Shown here: positions 48,814 through 60,235 of the stretch, one piece after another
How positions within the stretch are numbered: position 1 is the stretch's first letter
How the letters are laid out: each line of letters begins with the position of its first letter
Assembly: GCA_902812365.1 (NCBI GenBank)
Contig: CADDZC010000001.1
Coordinates: 41,213-105,212 of the forward strand
Reading direction: 5' to 3'
Length of the DNA: 64,000 nucleotides
Origin: Acidobacteriota bacterium
GTDB taxonomy: Bacteria > Acidobacteriota > Terriglobia > UBA7540
Program-made: the position numbers and the translations under genes
The notes under the pieces: generated by a model
The model's database searches: none
Seen by the model: the letters and a program-made list of their open reading frames with translations, nothing else
What the model was told of the DNA's origin: nothing

Positions 48814-50238
48814 CGGCAGGGGAGAGGATGAGCGCGATCGAGATGAAGCCCGGCATTCAGAACCTCGGCAGTGGCTACGGCCCGGGCGAGGCACCGCGTT
48901 GGGCCGATTACTCGAAATGCGTTCACTGCGGCTTGTGCTTGAATGCCTGCCCCACTTACCGCGAGCTGAGCCTGGAAATGGATTCGCCGCGCGGCCGCAT
49001 CTACCAGATGATCCAGGTGGATCGCGGACGGCTGCCGCTCGGCGAGAGTTTCGTTCGCCACATCGATTTGTGTCTCGACTGCCGGGCCTGCGAGACGGCT
49101 TGCCCCTCTGGCGTCGAATACGGAAAACTGGTGGAGGCCGCCCGCGGGCAGATTGAAAAGTATTACCAGCGGCCGCGCCTGGAAGCCTGGTGGCGGGAGG
49201 TTTTCTTTCGGGAGCTTTTGCCCCATCCGCGCCGCTTGGAGCGGCTGGGCCGGTTGCTGCGCTTCTTCCAGCGGTCGGGCCTTGAACGCTTGGTCGCGGC
49301 TGGCGGCGCGCTGGGGCTGTTGCCCGGGCGCTTCGCCAGTCTTTCCCGCCTCGCGCCGCGCCTGGAAAAGCCGTTCTTCTTTGCGCGGCTGGGCACGACC
49401 GTTCCCGCCGTCGGCGAGCGCAGGTATCGGGTGGCGTTTCTAGCGGGTTGCATCGCCAATCTAGCGTTCGCCCGGCTGAACGAGGCCACCGTGCGGGTGC
49501 TCGCCCGCAATGGCTGCGAGGTCGTGATCCCACCGCACCAGGGCTGTTGCGGAGCGTTGCACGTCCATGCCGGCATCCGCGATCTGGCTCGCCAACTGGC
49601 GCGGCGCAACATCGAGGCGTTTTTAACCGAAGATTTCGACGCCGTCCTCACCAATGCGGCCGGATGCGGATCCGTGCTGAAGGAATATCCGCAGTTGTTC
49701 GAAGAGGTAGAGCCCGAGTGGCGCGAGCGAGCGGCGGCGTTCAGCGCGCGGGTGAAGGATGTGACGGAGTTCCTGGTCGCGTGCGGTTTCCGGCGGGATT
49801 TCCGGGCCGTCGCGGCGCGGGCCACCTATCAGGACCCCTGCCATCTGGGGCACGCCCAGGGCATCTGGCAGGCTCCGCGCGAGCTGATCCGCGCCGTGCC
49901 GGGGGTGGAGTTGGTCGAGCTCAAGGAATCCGAAGTCTGCTGCGGCAGCGCGGGCATATATAATGTGGTCCACGACGAGATGGCGGAGCGGCTGCTTGAG
50001 AACAAGATGCGGCGCCTGGACGAGACCGGTGCCGAGCTGATCCTGACGGCGAATCCGGGTTGCCTGCTGCAATTGCGGGCCGGAGTCGCCCGTTCCCCGA
50101 ACCGGGCGCGGCGGGTTCTTCACGTGGTCGAGTTGCTGGACGAGGCTTACGGCCATTCCCCGGACCTGGGCCAGCCGAGGGTGCGGCGGGCGGCGGTTTC
50201 GTCAACATCGATTGCACGGGCCCAGGAGGAGGATGCTG

Positions 50239-52215
<1,977 letters not shown>

Positions 52216-52220
52216 CGCCG

Positions 52221-53309
52221 ATGGCGAAGCTGAGCCGCCGCGAATGCTGGGCGGGGATGTTGGCCGGCGTCGCCGCCACCCGCGCCGCACCGGGCGCGAG
52301 CCTGCCCCCCGGGGCCGATTCGGGCGAGCGCCGCATCCGGCTCTGCCTGGTGTGGGGCGTCGACGAGCTCCACAAGATCCGGCTGGCCCGGCAGATGGGA
52401 ATTACGCATTCCATTGCTGGCGTGTCGGCCGCGCTGAGCCAGGTGCCGCGCCGCCAGTACGCGGACGTGTTGGCCGGCATCCAGACCCGGTACGCGGCGG
52501 CCGGGATGACGATCGCCGGCGTCGAAAGCCATCCGGTGCCGGCGGAGAAAATCAAGCTTGGCCTGGACGGGCGCGACGAGGAGATCGAAAACTATATTGC
52601 CGCCATCGAAGCCCTCGGCCGAGTGGGAATCCCTCTGGTCTGCTACGACTTCATGGCCGGCATCGATTGGTACCGCACCAGCGTCAATACGCCCGGCCGC
52701 GGCGGAGCCCTGAGCCTGGCGTTCGACTACCAGGCCGCCGAGCGCCAGGGCCTGACCCGATGGGGCCGCGTCAGCGAAGACCGGATGTGGCGAAACCTCG
52801 AGTATTTCCACAAGGCCGTGATCCCCGCCGCCGAGCGCGCCGGCGTCCGGATGGCGCTCCACCCCGATGATCCGCCCGTCTCGCCGCTGCGCGGCATCGC
52901 CCGCATCCTGATTAGCGCCGCCAACTACCGGCGCGCCCTCAGCCTGGTGCCGAGCCCGGTCAATGGCATCACGTTTGATCACTCGGTCTTTTACCTGATG
53001 GGGGAAGACATCCGCGCGCTGGCGCGGGAGTGGTGCCGCGACCGTAAAATTTTTTATATCCACGCCCGCAACGTCTGCGGAACCCGCGAGCAATTCCTTG
53101 AAACCTTTCAAGACAATGGCGACATCCCGTTTGCCGAGATGTTTTCGATCTACTATCGGTCCGGCTTTGACGGCCCCGTGCGCCCCGACCACGATCCGAC
53201 GATGGACGGCGAACCTAACGACCATCCCGGATACGCAATTCTCGGCAAAATCTTCGCCATCGGCTACCTGAAGGGCATTCTGGCCGCCAACCGCATCCCT
53301 TACGCTTAA
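52221..53309 (+). CDS. UxuA-like mannonate dehydratase family protein with N-terminal signal
   Basis: A 362-residue TIM-barrel protein resembling mannonate dehydratase (UxuA), which converts D-mannonate to 2-dehydro-3-deoxygluconate in glucuronate breakdown. VESHPVPAEKIKLGLDGRDE, LVCYDFMAGIDWYRT, MALHPDDPPVSPLRG, ITFDHSVFY and the closing GPVRPDHDPTM carry the conserved metal-site His, Cys and Asp residues. Unlike standard UxuA, it starts with SRRECWAGMLAGVAATRAAP, a twin-arginine-like signal, suggesting periplasmic location and possibly another substrate. ATG 52221 is used; GTG 52212 overlaps the acs stop (GTGA) and is possible. It could serve the glucuronate produced by the inositol oxygenase at 11.7 kb. 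Confidence 0.75.
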   Translation: MAKLSRRECWAGMLAGVAATRAAPGASLPPGADSGERRIRLCLVWGVDELHKIRLARQMGITHSIAGVSAALSQVPRRQYADVLAGIQTRYAAAGMTIAGVESHPVPAEKIKLGLDGRDEEIENYIAAIEALGRVGIPLVCYDFMAGIDWYRTSVNTPGRGGALSLAFDYQAAERQGLTRWGRVSEDRMWRNLEYFHKAVIPAAERAGVRMALHPDDPPVSPLRGIARILISAANYRRALSLVPSPVNGITFDHSVFYLMGEDIRALAREWCRDRKIFYIHARNVCGTREQFLETFQDNGDIPFAEMFSIYYRSGFDGPVRPDHDPTMDGEPNDHPGYAILGKIFAIGYLKGILAANRIPYA

Positions 53310-53466
53310 GCCGGCGCGGCTCACCGCCGCCCTTCTCATCGGCGTTCGCTGTAACCCTGCCGGCGATCGGTTCGTCCAAGCAAAAGTAGGAGCGATGCGC
53401 TGGCTCCGGCGCCCCGCTCGCGGCCAGCCTCAGGCGGGGACGGCGGAGCCTGGAAGGAGACAAGCT

Positions 53467-54681
53467 TTGAGTTCGATCCAAGGGGACGGTTGCCGGCGGA
53501 TGGTGGCTCGAGGGGCGCGGAGCGCGGCCCTGGTTCTCTGGCTGGCCGCGGGTTTGGGTTTTGGGTTTCCGCCGCCGCAAGCCTCGAGCGGGGCGTCTGC
53601 CCGGTGGCTGGGGACGGTGAAAGCCACGGCGGGGGACACGCTGGCCCTGGCGACGGATTCCGGCCCGCAGATCAGCGTTCGCGCCGGGGATTCCACCCGC
53701 ATCCTGCGCATTGAGCCGGGACAAAAGGACTTGAAGAGCGCCACGCCCATCCGGCTGGCGGATGTGGAGGTGGGCGACCGCGTCCTGGTGCTGGGAAAAG
53801 CGGCGGAGGACGGCCAGTCCGTTGCCGCCGCTTCCCTCATCGTCATGAAGCAAACGTCCATCGAACAGGAGCGGGCGCGCGAGCAGGAAGAGTGGGAGAA
53901 GAACGGCGTGGGAGGCCTGGTGAGCGCCATTGATGCGGCCGGACGGACGGTGACGATCTCGACGATGAGCGGGGGAGCGCTCAAGAAGGTGACCGTCCGC
54001 GTGGCCAAAGACACCATTCTGCGCCGTTACGCGCCGAACTCAGTGCGGTACGCCGACGCCAAGCCGGGGACGTTCGATCAGATTCGGCCCGGCGACCAGC
54101 TTCTGGCGCGGGGCACTCGCAACGCCGATGGCAGCGAGCTGGCGGCGGCCGAGATCGTTTCCGGCTCGTTTCAGAATATTGCCGGCACGATCGCGTCCGT
54201 CGACCCCGGGACGGGCGAGATCAGGGTGATGGATCTGTTGACCAAAAAGCCCGTGGTGGTGAGGGTGACGGCGGACTCGGAGCTGCGCAGCCTGCCGCCC
54301 AGGCTCGCCCAGGGACTCGCTCTGCGGCTGAAAGGAGGGCCGGGGAAAGCGGGGGGGTGGCGGGCCGCCGCGGGCCGCGCCGTCGAAGCCTCGCCGGCCG
54401 AGCGTGCGTGGACGGAGAGCGGCCACGGCCGCGGGGCCGCTCCGCCCGATCTGCAGCAAATTCTGAACCGCTTGCCGGTTGTCCACCTGGCCGATCTGCA
54501 AAAGGGCGAGGCCATCATGATCGTGGCCACGGAAGCAGGTACTTCCCAGGTGGCGACGGCGATCAAACTGCTAAGCGGCGTCGAACCGTTGCTCGCCAGC
54601 TCGCCGAAGGGCGGCGAATCGACTCTGTTATCGGCCTGGAGCCTCAGTGCTCCGGCCGGCGGCGAGGGCGAGGTGCAATAG
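53467..54681 (+). CDS. Exported protein with repeated beta-barrel-like domains (DUF5666-like)
   Basis: About 404 residues starting at TTG 53467, chosen because AAGGAG lies seven bases before it and a signal peptide follows (ALVLWLAAGLGFGFPPPQ). After the signal there are three similar OB-like repeats, each with a VGDRVLVLGKA- or PGDQLLARGTR-type turn and a following strand (WLGTVKATAGDTLALATDSG, GLVSAIDAAGRTVTISTMSG, GTIASVDPGTGEIRVMDLLT). This is the DUF5666 pattern found in secreted Acidobacteriota proteins of unknown role. The C-terminal Gly/Ala-rich segment looks disordered. The receptor gene follows after 40 bases, probably in one operon. Confidence 0.65.
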   Translation: MSSIQGDGCRRMVARGARSAALVLWLAAGLGFGFPPPQASSGASARWLGTVKATAGDTLALATDSGPQISVRAGDSTRILRIEPGQKDLKSATPIRLADVEVGDRVLVLGKAAEDGQSVAAASLIVMKQTSIEQERAREQEEWEKNGVGGLVSAIDAAGRTVTISTMSGGALKKVTVRVAKDTILRRYAPNSVRYADAKPGTFDQIRPGDQLLARGTRNADGSELAAAEIVSGSFQNIAGTIASVDPGTGEIRVMDLLTKKPVVVRVTADSELRSLPPRLAQGLALRLKGGPGKAGGWRAAAGRAVEASPAERAWTESGHGRGAAPPDLQQILNRLPVVHLADLQKGEAIMIVATEAGTSQVATAIKLLSGVEPLLASSPKGGESTLLSAWSLSAPAGGEGEVQ

Positions 54682-54721
54682 CCGCGGAACCGCGCCATCC
54701 TGATCTTGGGGTGGAGACACC

Positions 54722-57625
54722 ATGGGGGAGTTGATGGAGTTACAGTCGCATCGAAATCGCATTCTCATCATTCTGGCAATTGTGCTGGCTGCGCGAGGGG
54801 CGGGACGTCTGGCGGCCCAAGCGGCGGCCGGCGCGCTTCGGGGCGAGGTGACGGACCCGTCCGGGGCGGCGGTAACCCACGCCACGGTGTACGTCTTGAG
54901 CGCGGCGGGCCAGACGACCACCGTGAAAGTCAACCGGGACGGCGTTTATGAGGTCAAAGGGCTGGCCGCCGGCCTGTACACGGTGACGGTGGTCGCCAAG
55001 GGCTTCACCACCTTCGAGCAGCCGAACGTCCGGATCGAGGCGGGCCGCGAGCAAACCCTGAATGTGGCGCTGCAGATTCAGAAACAGGTGCAGCAGGTGA
55101 CGGTGGCGGGCGAAGCCGCCCAGGTGAGCGTCAGCCCGGAAGAGAACGCCAGCTCGCTCGTGATCAAGGGCAAGGACCTGGAAGCTCTCTCCGATGATCC
55201 CGATGAGCTGCAGTCGGAGCTCGAAGCCTTGGCGGGCCCGGCGGCGGGACCGAACGGCGGCCAGATCTACATTGATGGGTTCACGGGCGGCCAGCTTCCC
55301 CCCAAATCCGCCATCCGCGAGATTCGCATCAATCAGAATCCGTTCTCGGCCGAGTACGACAAGCTGGGTTACGGGCGCATCGAGATTCTGACCAAGCCGG
55401 GCAGCGATCAATTCCACGGCCGCTTCTTTGCCGATGGAAACGATTCGACCTTCAACTCGCGCAATCCGTTTGCGAGGCAGATCCCGAGCTACCACTCGGA
55501 ATTTTTGGACGGCAACTTTGGCGGCCCCCTCGGCAAGAAGGCCTCATTCTTCCTCGATGGCGGGCGCCGCAATATTCAGGATGCTTCCGTGGTCAGCGCC
55601 ATCACGCTCGATCCCAGCCTCAACCCGGCGCTTTTCAGCCAATCGGTGTTCACGCCCCGCACCCGCACCGAGTTCAGCCCGCGCCTCGACTACCAGGCGA
55701 GCACCAACAACACCCTGACCGTCCGCTACCAATATTGGGGCAATCACGAGCGCAACCAGGGCATCGGACAGTTTTCGCTGCCGTCGCAGGCCTACAACGT
55801 GGACGAAACCGAGCAAAGCATCCAGATGAGCGACAGCCAGATTCTGGGCGCGCGCACGGTGAACGAAACCCGCTTTCGCTACTTGCGCAGCCACAACAGC
55901 CAAGTCTCGCTGAGCAGCGCCCCGACGCTCCGGGTGATCGGGGCGTTCACGGGCGGCGGCAACAGCCTGGGGACTGCGGCGGATCAGAGAAATTCTTACG
56001 AGCTGCAGAACTATACGTCGATGTCCTTGGGGAAGCACATGGTGAAATTCGGGGCGCGCCTGCGGGACGATGACGAGGCCAGCCGCCAGACCGCCAACTT
56101 CAACGGGACGTTTATCTTCCCGTCGATTCAAGCCTACCAAGCGGCCGAGCAGGCGCTTCAGAAATGCGCCGCGGCCGGCCAGCCCGTCTGCGAAGCCGGC
56201 GGAGCCAGCCAATTCTCGCTTGCCACCGGAAGGCCGCTCGTTCGCGTCCAATACCTGGATTTTGAGCCTTACGTTGAAGACGACTGGCGGGTGCGGCCCA
56301 ACCTCTCTCTCAGCCTGGGCCTCCGCTTTGAAACCCAAAACCATATCCACGATCACGCCGATTTCGCCCCCCGCCTCGGCCTGGCCTGGGGCCTCGGCCG
56401 CGGGGGAAGGACGCCCAGCACGGTTTTGCGGGCCGGTTTTGGAATCTTCTATGACCGCTTTACCGAGGACTTGATCCTTCAAGCCGAGCGGCTGAATGGG
56501 TTGACCGAGCAGCAGTATATTGTGAGCGACCCCAACTTTTTCCCCGTCATTCCGCCTCTCAGCTCTCTGCAGGCGATCGCCAGCAACCGGAATCTCCCGG
56601 CCGTCTATCAGATTGATCCTAATTTGCGGGCCCCTTACGTCACCGAAGCGGCCGTGGGACTGGAGCGGCAGCTCTTCAAGAACGCCACCGCATCGGTCAC
56701 CTACGTGAACTCGCATGGAGTGCATCAGCTCCTCACGCGCAACATTAACGCGCCGCTTCCCGGAACCTACGATCCGGCCGATCCCGCCAGCGGCGTCCGC
56801 CCTTTCGGCAACATCGGAAACCTCTATCAATATGAGTCGGCCGGGCTGTTCAACCAGAACGAGCTGATCGCCAATTTCAACATTCGCCGGTCGCGATTCT
56901 CGCTGTTCGGGTTTTATACCCTCAACTATGCCGACGCCAACACGGCCGGACCCTCGAGCTTTCCCATGAATCAGTACGATTTAGCCGAAGATTACGGACC
57001 GGCGCCCTACGACGTTCATCATCGCGTGTTCGTGGGCGGCAGTTGGAACCTGCCGCGCGGATTTCAGGTCTTTCCCTTCGTCGTCGCGAGTTCCGGGCGC
57101 CCGTTCAACATCACGCTCGGTCAGGATTTGAACGGCGACTCCATTTTCAATGACCGGCCAACGTTCGCGACCCCGGGGGCCTCGGGACCCAATATTGTGG
57201 CAACCCGGTGGGGCACGTTTAACACCAACCCGGCGAGCGGCGGAACGGTGATCCCGCCGAATTACGGCATCGGACCCGGCGAATTCACCGCCAACCTGCG
57301 GCTGAGCAAGACGTTCGGCTTTGGGCCGGAGACGGGCGGGGGCGGAGGGCGCGGCGGCCAGCGCGTCGTCGGTCACGGCCAGGGTCTGGGGGGGCGCGGC
57401 CTGAGCAGCGGCGGCGGATGGTCGTGGGGCAACACCTCGAACCGGAAGTACAACCTGACGCTGGGCGTTTCCGCCCGCAATCTCTTCAACAATGTGAATC
57501 TGGCCCCGCCCATCGGCCAGTTAAGTTCACCCCTGTTTGGCCACTCGAACGGCTTGCTCGGCGGATTCTTCTCGAGCGCGGCGGCGAACCGGCGCATCGA
57601 CCTGCAAGCCATCTTCAGCTTTTGA
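54722..57625 (+). CDS. Oar-like TonB-dependent outer-membrane receptor, 967 residues
   Basis: A signal anchor (RNRILIILAIVLAARGAG) precedes a carboxypeptidase-regulatory-like domain (GALRGEVTDPSGAAVTHATV to about 120). A plug region comes next (GQIYIDGFTGGQLPPKSAIR, EIRINQNPFSAEYDKLGYGR) and a barrel with NQYDLAEDYGPAPYDVHHRV, a signature of this receptor subgroup, ending in LQAIFSF. It is shorter than the 1348-residue receptor because the barrel loops are smaller. Near the C-terminus a Gly-rich loop (about 880-910) may be surface exposed. ATG 54722 with GGTGGAG upstream is preferred; ATG 54734 is close by. It follows the DUF5666-like gene. Confidence 0.88.
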   Translation: MGELMELQSHRNRILIILAIVLAARGAGRLAAQAAAGALRGEVTDPSGAAVTHATVYVLSAAGQTTTVKVNRDGVYEVKGLAAGLYTVTVVAKGFTTFEQPNVRIEAGREQTLNVALQIQKQVQQVTVAGEAAQVSVSPEENASSLVIKGKDLEALSDDPDELQSELEALAGPAAGPNGGQIYIDGFTGGQLPPKSAIREIRINQNPFSAEYDKLGYGRIEILTKPGSDQFHGRFFADGNDSTFNSRNPFARQIPSYHSEFLDGNFGGPLGKKASFFLDGGRRNIQDASVVSAITLDPSLNPALFSQSVFTPRTRTEFSPRLDYQASTNNTLTVRYQYWGNHERNQGIGQFSLPSQAYNVDETEQSIQMSDSQILGARTVNETRFRYLRSHNSQVSLSSAPTLRVIGAFTGGGNSLGTAADQRNSYELQNYTSMSLGKHMVKFGARLRDDDEASRQTANFNGTFIFPSIQAYQAAEQALQKCAAAGQPVCEAGGASQFSLATGRPLVRVQYLDFEPYVEDDWRVRPNLSLSLGLRFETQNHIHDHADFAPRLGLAWGLGRGGRTPSTVLRAGFGIFYDRFTEDLILQAERLNGLTEQQYIVSDPNFFPVIPPLSSLQAIASNRNLPAVYQIDPNLRAPYVTEAAVGLERQLFKNATASVTYVNSHGVHQLLTRNINAPLPGTYDPADPASGVRPFGNIGNLYQYESAGLFNQNELIANFNIRRSRFSLFGFYTLNYADANTAGPSSFPMNQYDLAEDYGPAPYDVHHRVFVGGSWNLPRGFQVFPFVVASSGRPFNITLGQDLNGDSIFNDRPTFATPGASGPNIVATRWGTFNTNPASGGTVIPPNYGIGPGEFTANLRLSKTFGFGPETGGGGGRGGQRVVGHGQGLGGRGLSSGGGWSWGNTSNRKYNLTLGVSARNLFNNVNLAPPIGQLSSPLFGHSNGLLGGFFSSAAANRRIDLQAIFSF

Positions 57626-57685
57626 GGCCGGGCCGCCGGCGTTTCCGGACGGCCGGCGCGGCGTCCCGAGAAGCATCGTCAAAAT

Positions 57686-57714
57686 TTGACACTCTGGCAC
57701 CCGTGGTTTAGGCT
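57686..57714 (+). promoter_or_regulatory. Sigma-70-type promoter of serS
   Basis: TTGACA (57686-57691), 17-bp spacer, TAGGCT (57709-57714), 57 bases before the serS start. No T-box leader is visible in the 145-base gap. Confidence 0.5.
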
Positions 57715-57770
57715 GGGAGATCGTTGTAGCGCGGGCCGCCGGCGGCGAGCCCCGCGCCCCCCAGGCCCTT

Positions 57771-59063
57771 ATGCTGGAACTGGCCTTCGTCCGCGGTCAC
57801 CTCGATCTGGTCCGCCAGAAGATGCGCGAGCGCGGCCTGGCGGACGATCTGTTGAACGACTTCGAAGCCCTCGACCGCGATCGCCGCAAGTTTCTGCTCG
57901 AAGCCGAAACCCTGAAGGCGCGGCGGAACCAGGTCTCGGAACAGATTGCCGCGCTCAAGAAGCAAGGCCGGGACGCGGCGGCGTTGATTGCGGAAATGAG
58001 GCAGGTCGGAGACCGCATCGCCGAGCTCGATCGGCAGGCCAAGGACTATGACGAGCGCCTGCGCCAAGTGCTCGAAAGGATCCCCAACCTGCCGCACGAA
58101 AGCGTCCCGGTGGGGAAGAGCGCGGCCGACAACCGCGAAGTGCGGCGGTGGGGCGAACCGCGCCCTTTCGATTTTGAACCGAAGGCGCACTGGGACCTGG
58201 GCCCGGCGCTGGGCCTGCTCGATTTCGAGCGCGCCACCAAGATTGCCGGCGCTCGTTTTGCCGTCTATCGAGGTGTGGGCGCGAGGATGGAGCGGGCGCT
58301 GGCCAACTTCATGCTTGATATCCACACCCGAGAGCACGGTTACACGGAGATCCTGCCGCCGTTCATCGTCAATTCGGCCAGTCTGTACGGCACGGGCCAG
58401 CTTCCCAAGTTTGCCTCCGACCTGTTCAAGCTGGAAGGAACGGACTACTGGCTGATCCCCACCGCCGAGGTTCCGGTGACCAACCTTTACCGCGAGGAGG
58501 TGGTCGAGGCCGAGCAGTTGCCGATGAAGTTCTGTGCCTGGACGGCCTGCTTCCGCAGCGAGGCCGGGTCTTACGGCAAGGAGACGCGCGGCATAATCCG
58601 GCAGCACCAGTTTCAAAAGGTGGAGCTGGTCAAATACGCGCTGCCGGAAAAATCTTACGAGGAACTGGAGAGCCTGACGCGCGACGCCGAAGTGATCCTT
58701 CAGCGCCTCAACCTGCCCTACCGGGTGGTGGTGCTGTGCACGGCCGACCTCGGGTTTGGCTCCGCCAAAACCTACGACCTTGAGGTGTGGCTGCCTTCCA
58801 GCCGCGAGTACAAGGAGATTTCCTCCTGCTCGAACCTCGAAGCCTTCCAGGCACGCCGCGCCAACCTGCGCTTCCGCCGCGGCGGGAAGGGCAAGACGGA
58901 GTTTCTGCACACCCTGAACGGCAGCGGGCTGGCCGTCGGCCGCACCTGGCTGGCGATTGTCGAGAATTACCAGCAGGCCGACGGATCGGTGGTGATCCCC
59001 GAAGCTTTGCGCCCCTATCTGGACGGCTTGGCAAGAATCGAGCCGGGCCCGCCCCCCGCCTAG
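57771..59063 (+). CDS. serS: Seryl-tRNA synthetase
   Basis: A 430-residue class II synthetase that charges tRNA(Ser) and, in selenium-using bacteria, also tRNA(Sec) with serine as the first step towards selenocysteine. The N-terminal long coiled-coil arm (about residues 25-100) that grips the tRNA variable arm is present. Motif 2 is [20 protein letters not shown] and motif 3 is [20 protein letters not shown]. The Ser-site loop [10 protein letters not shown] is normal. Its position 1.2 kb before selD may be coincidental but fits the pathway. Start ATG 57771; the upstream region has a promoter. Confidence 0.97.
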   Translation: MLELAFVRGHLDLVRQKMRERGLADDLLNDFEALDRDRRKFLLEAETLKARRNQVSEQIAALKKQGRDAAALIAEMRQVGDRIAELDRQAKDYDERLRQVLERIPNLPHESVPVGKSAADNREVRRWGEPRPFDFEPKAHWDLGPALGLLDFERATKIAGARFAVYRGVGARMERALANFMLDIHTREHGYTEILPPFIVNSASLYGTGQLPKFASDLFKLEGTDYWLIPTAEVPVTNLYREEVVEAEQLPMKFCAWTACFRSEAGSYGKETRGIIRQHQFQKVELVKYALPEKSYEELESLTRDAEVILQRLNLPYRVVVLCTADLGFGSAKTYDLEVWLPSSREYKEISSCSNLEAFQARRANLRFRRGGKGKTEFLHTLNGSGLAVGRTWLAIVENYQQADGSVVIPEALRPYLDGLARIEPGPPPA

Positions 59064-59432
59064 CACCACCGTTTCCCGCGCCGATTCCCAGGAGATAGGC
59101 CGGAGGCGGCGGGCGAGTTTTGCGCCCGGTGGCCCTAGGATCGTTCGCCAGCGGCGGGTAGCTACCACCCCCCTGGCTCGGCCCGTCCAGCGTGGTTACC
59201 ACGTGGTTACACGCACGGGCGGGCCCTTCGGCCGGGGCGCCGGGGGGGGCGAAAATGGGCCCGAAAAACCGGATTTTGGGTTTATAGACTGCATAACGGC
59301 ACGCCAAACAGCCTTCATTCTGCCCTCGGCGGGGGGGGCGAACCCTGCCCGGCGGCATACCCGGCCATCCACCGGTTGCGGCGCGGGCTGGCTGTGCGCA
59401 CTGCTATACTAGAGCTGGCGGCCGGGCCGGAG
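59064..59432. other. 369-base GC-rich noncoding region between serS and larB
   Basis: No open frame with similarity, and no tRNA or known riboswitch that I recognise. It contains an imperfect inverted structure at 59181-59220: GCCCGT/ACGGGC outer pairs and GCGTG/CACGC inner pairs around ACCACGTGGT, a 10-base palindrome. Two runs of 7-8 G are followed by CGAA, at about 59251-59263 and 59333-59343. The extended -10 element of larB lies at its end. It could hold an untranslated leader, a small RNA or simply spacer. Confidence 0.45.
59402..59410 (+). promoter_or_regulatory. Extended -10 promoter element of larB-selD
   Basis: TGC-TATACT matches an extended -10 element; no good -35 is seen, as is usual for that promoter class. 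Transcription near 59417 rules out the in-frame start at 59376 and favours ATG 59433 or TTG 59457 for larB. Confidence 0.5.
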
Positions 59433-60203
59433 ATGGTCGTCGGAGGCGGGGATTCCTTGACTCAGGAAGAAATCACGCGAATGTTGCGCCAGGTGCGCCG
59501 GGGCCGGCTGAGCGTGGAAGATGCCGTCGACCGGCTGCGGAACCTGCCTTACGAAAATCTGGGTTACGCGAAGATTGATCATCACCGCTCGCTGCGGCAG
59601 GGTCTGCCCGAGGTCATCTTGGGACGGGGCAAGTCGGCGGAGCAGGTTGAGGGGATCGTTCGCGGGATGCTGGCGAATCGTCATAACATTCTCATTACCC
59701 GAGGCGACCGCGAGCTCTTCGAGCGCATCCGCCAACTGGATCGGAGCGCCGAGTTTCACGAGCGCTGCGGCGCCATCCTGATCCGGCGCGACCGGAAGAT
59801 GCGGGGCAAGGGCCTGGTGCTGGTGGTGACGGCCGGAACCACGGATATTCCGGTGGCCGAAGAAGCGCTCGTGACCGCCGACGCCATGGGCAACCGGGTG
59901 GAGGCTCTGTACGATGTGGGGGTGGCGGGCATTCATCGGCTGCTCGGCGAAAGCCGTCACCTGCGGCGGGCGCGCGTGATCGTGGTGGCGGCCGGCATGG
60001 AAGGCGCCCTGCCGAGCGTGGTGGCGGGCATGGTGGCCGCGCCCGTCATCGCCGTCCCGACCAGCGTCGGCTATGGCGCGAGCTTCAAGGGCTTGGCGGC
60101 GCTTTTGGGCATGATGAACAGTTGCGCCCCCAACGTGGCCGTCGTCAACATTGACAACGGCTTCGGAGCGGGATATCTGGCCAGCATGATCAACCGGCTT
60201 TAG
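59433..60203 (+). CDS. larB: Nickel pincer cofactor biosynthesis protein LarB
   Basis: 256 residues. LarB carboxylates and hydrolyses nicotinic acid adenine dinucleotide, the first step towards the nickel pincer cofactor of lactate racemase. Conserved blocks are [67 protein letters not shown] and [14 protein letters not shown]. The last resembles the PurE (AIR carboxylase) fold to which LarB belongs. The start is ATG 59433 or TTG 59457, the latter with GGAGG ten bases upstream. larC, larE and larA are not in the window. selD follows after 32 bases, on the same transcript. The adjacency of nickel-cofactor and selenium genes has no obvious biochemical reason. Confidence 0.92.
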   Translation: MVVGGGDSLTQEEITRMLRQVRRGRLSVEDAVDRLRNLPYENLGYAKIDHHRSLRQGLPEVILGRGKSAEQVEGIVRGMLANRHNILITRGDRELFERIRQLDRSAEFHERCGAILIRRDRKMRGKGLVLVVTAGTTDIPVAEEALVTADAMGNRVEALYDVGVAGIHRLLGESRHLRRARVIVVAAGMEGALPSVVAGMVAAPVIAVPTSVGYGASFKGLAALLGMMNSCAPNVAVVNIDNGFGAGYLASMINRL

Positions 60204-60235
60204 ACGATTGCGCCGAAAGCCAGCCTCAAAGGATT

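Noticed and set aside
59064..59432. A selenocysteine tRNA or other tRNA near serS/selD
   Set aside because: No cloverleaf, no TTC-loop consensus and no UCA anticodon arm seen in this gap or in the other intergenic regions I checked.
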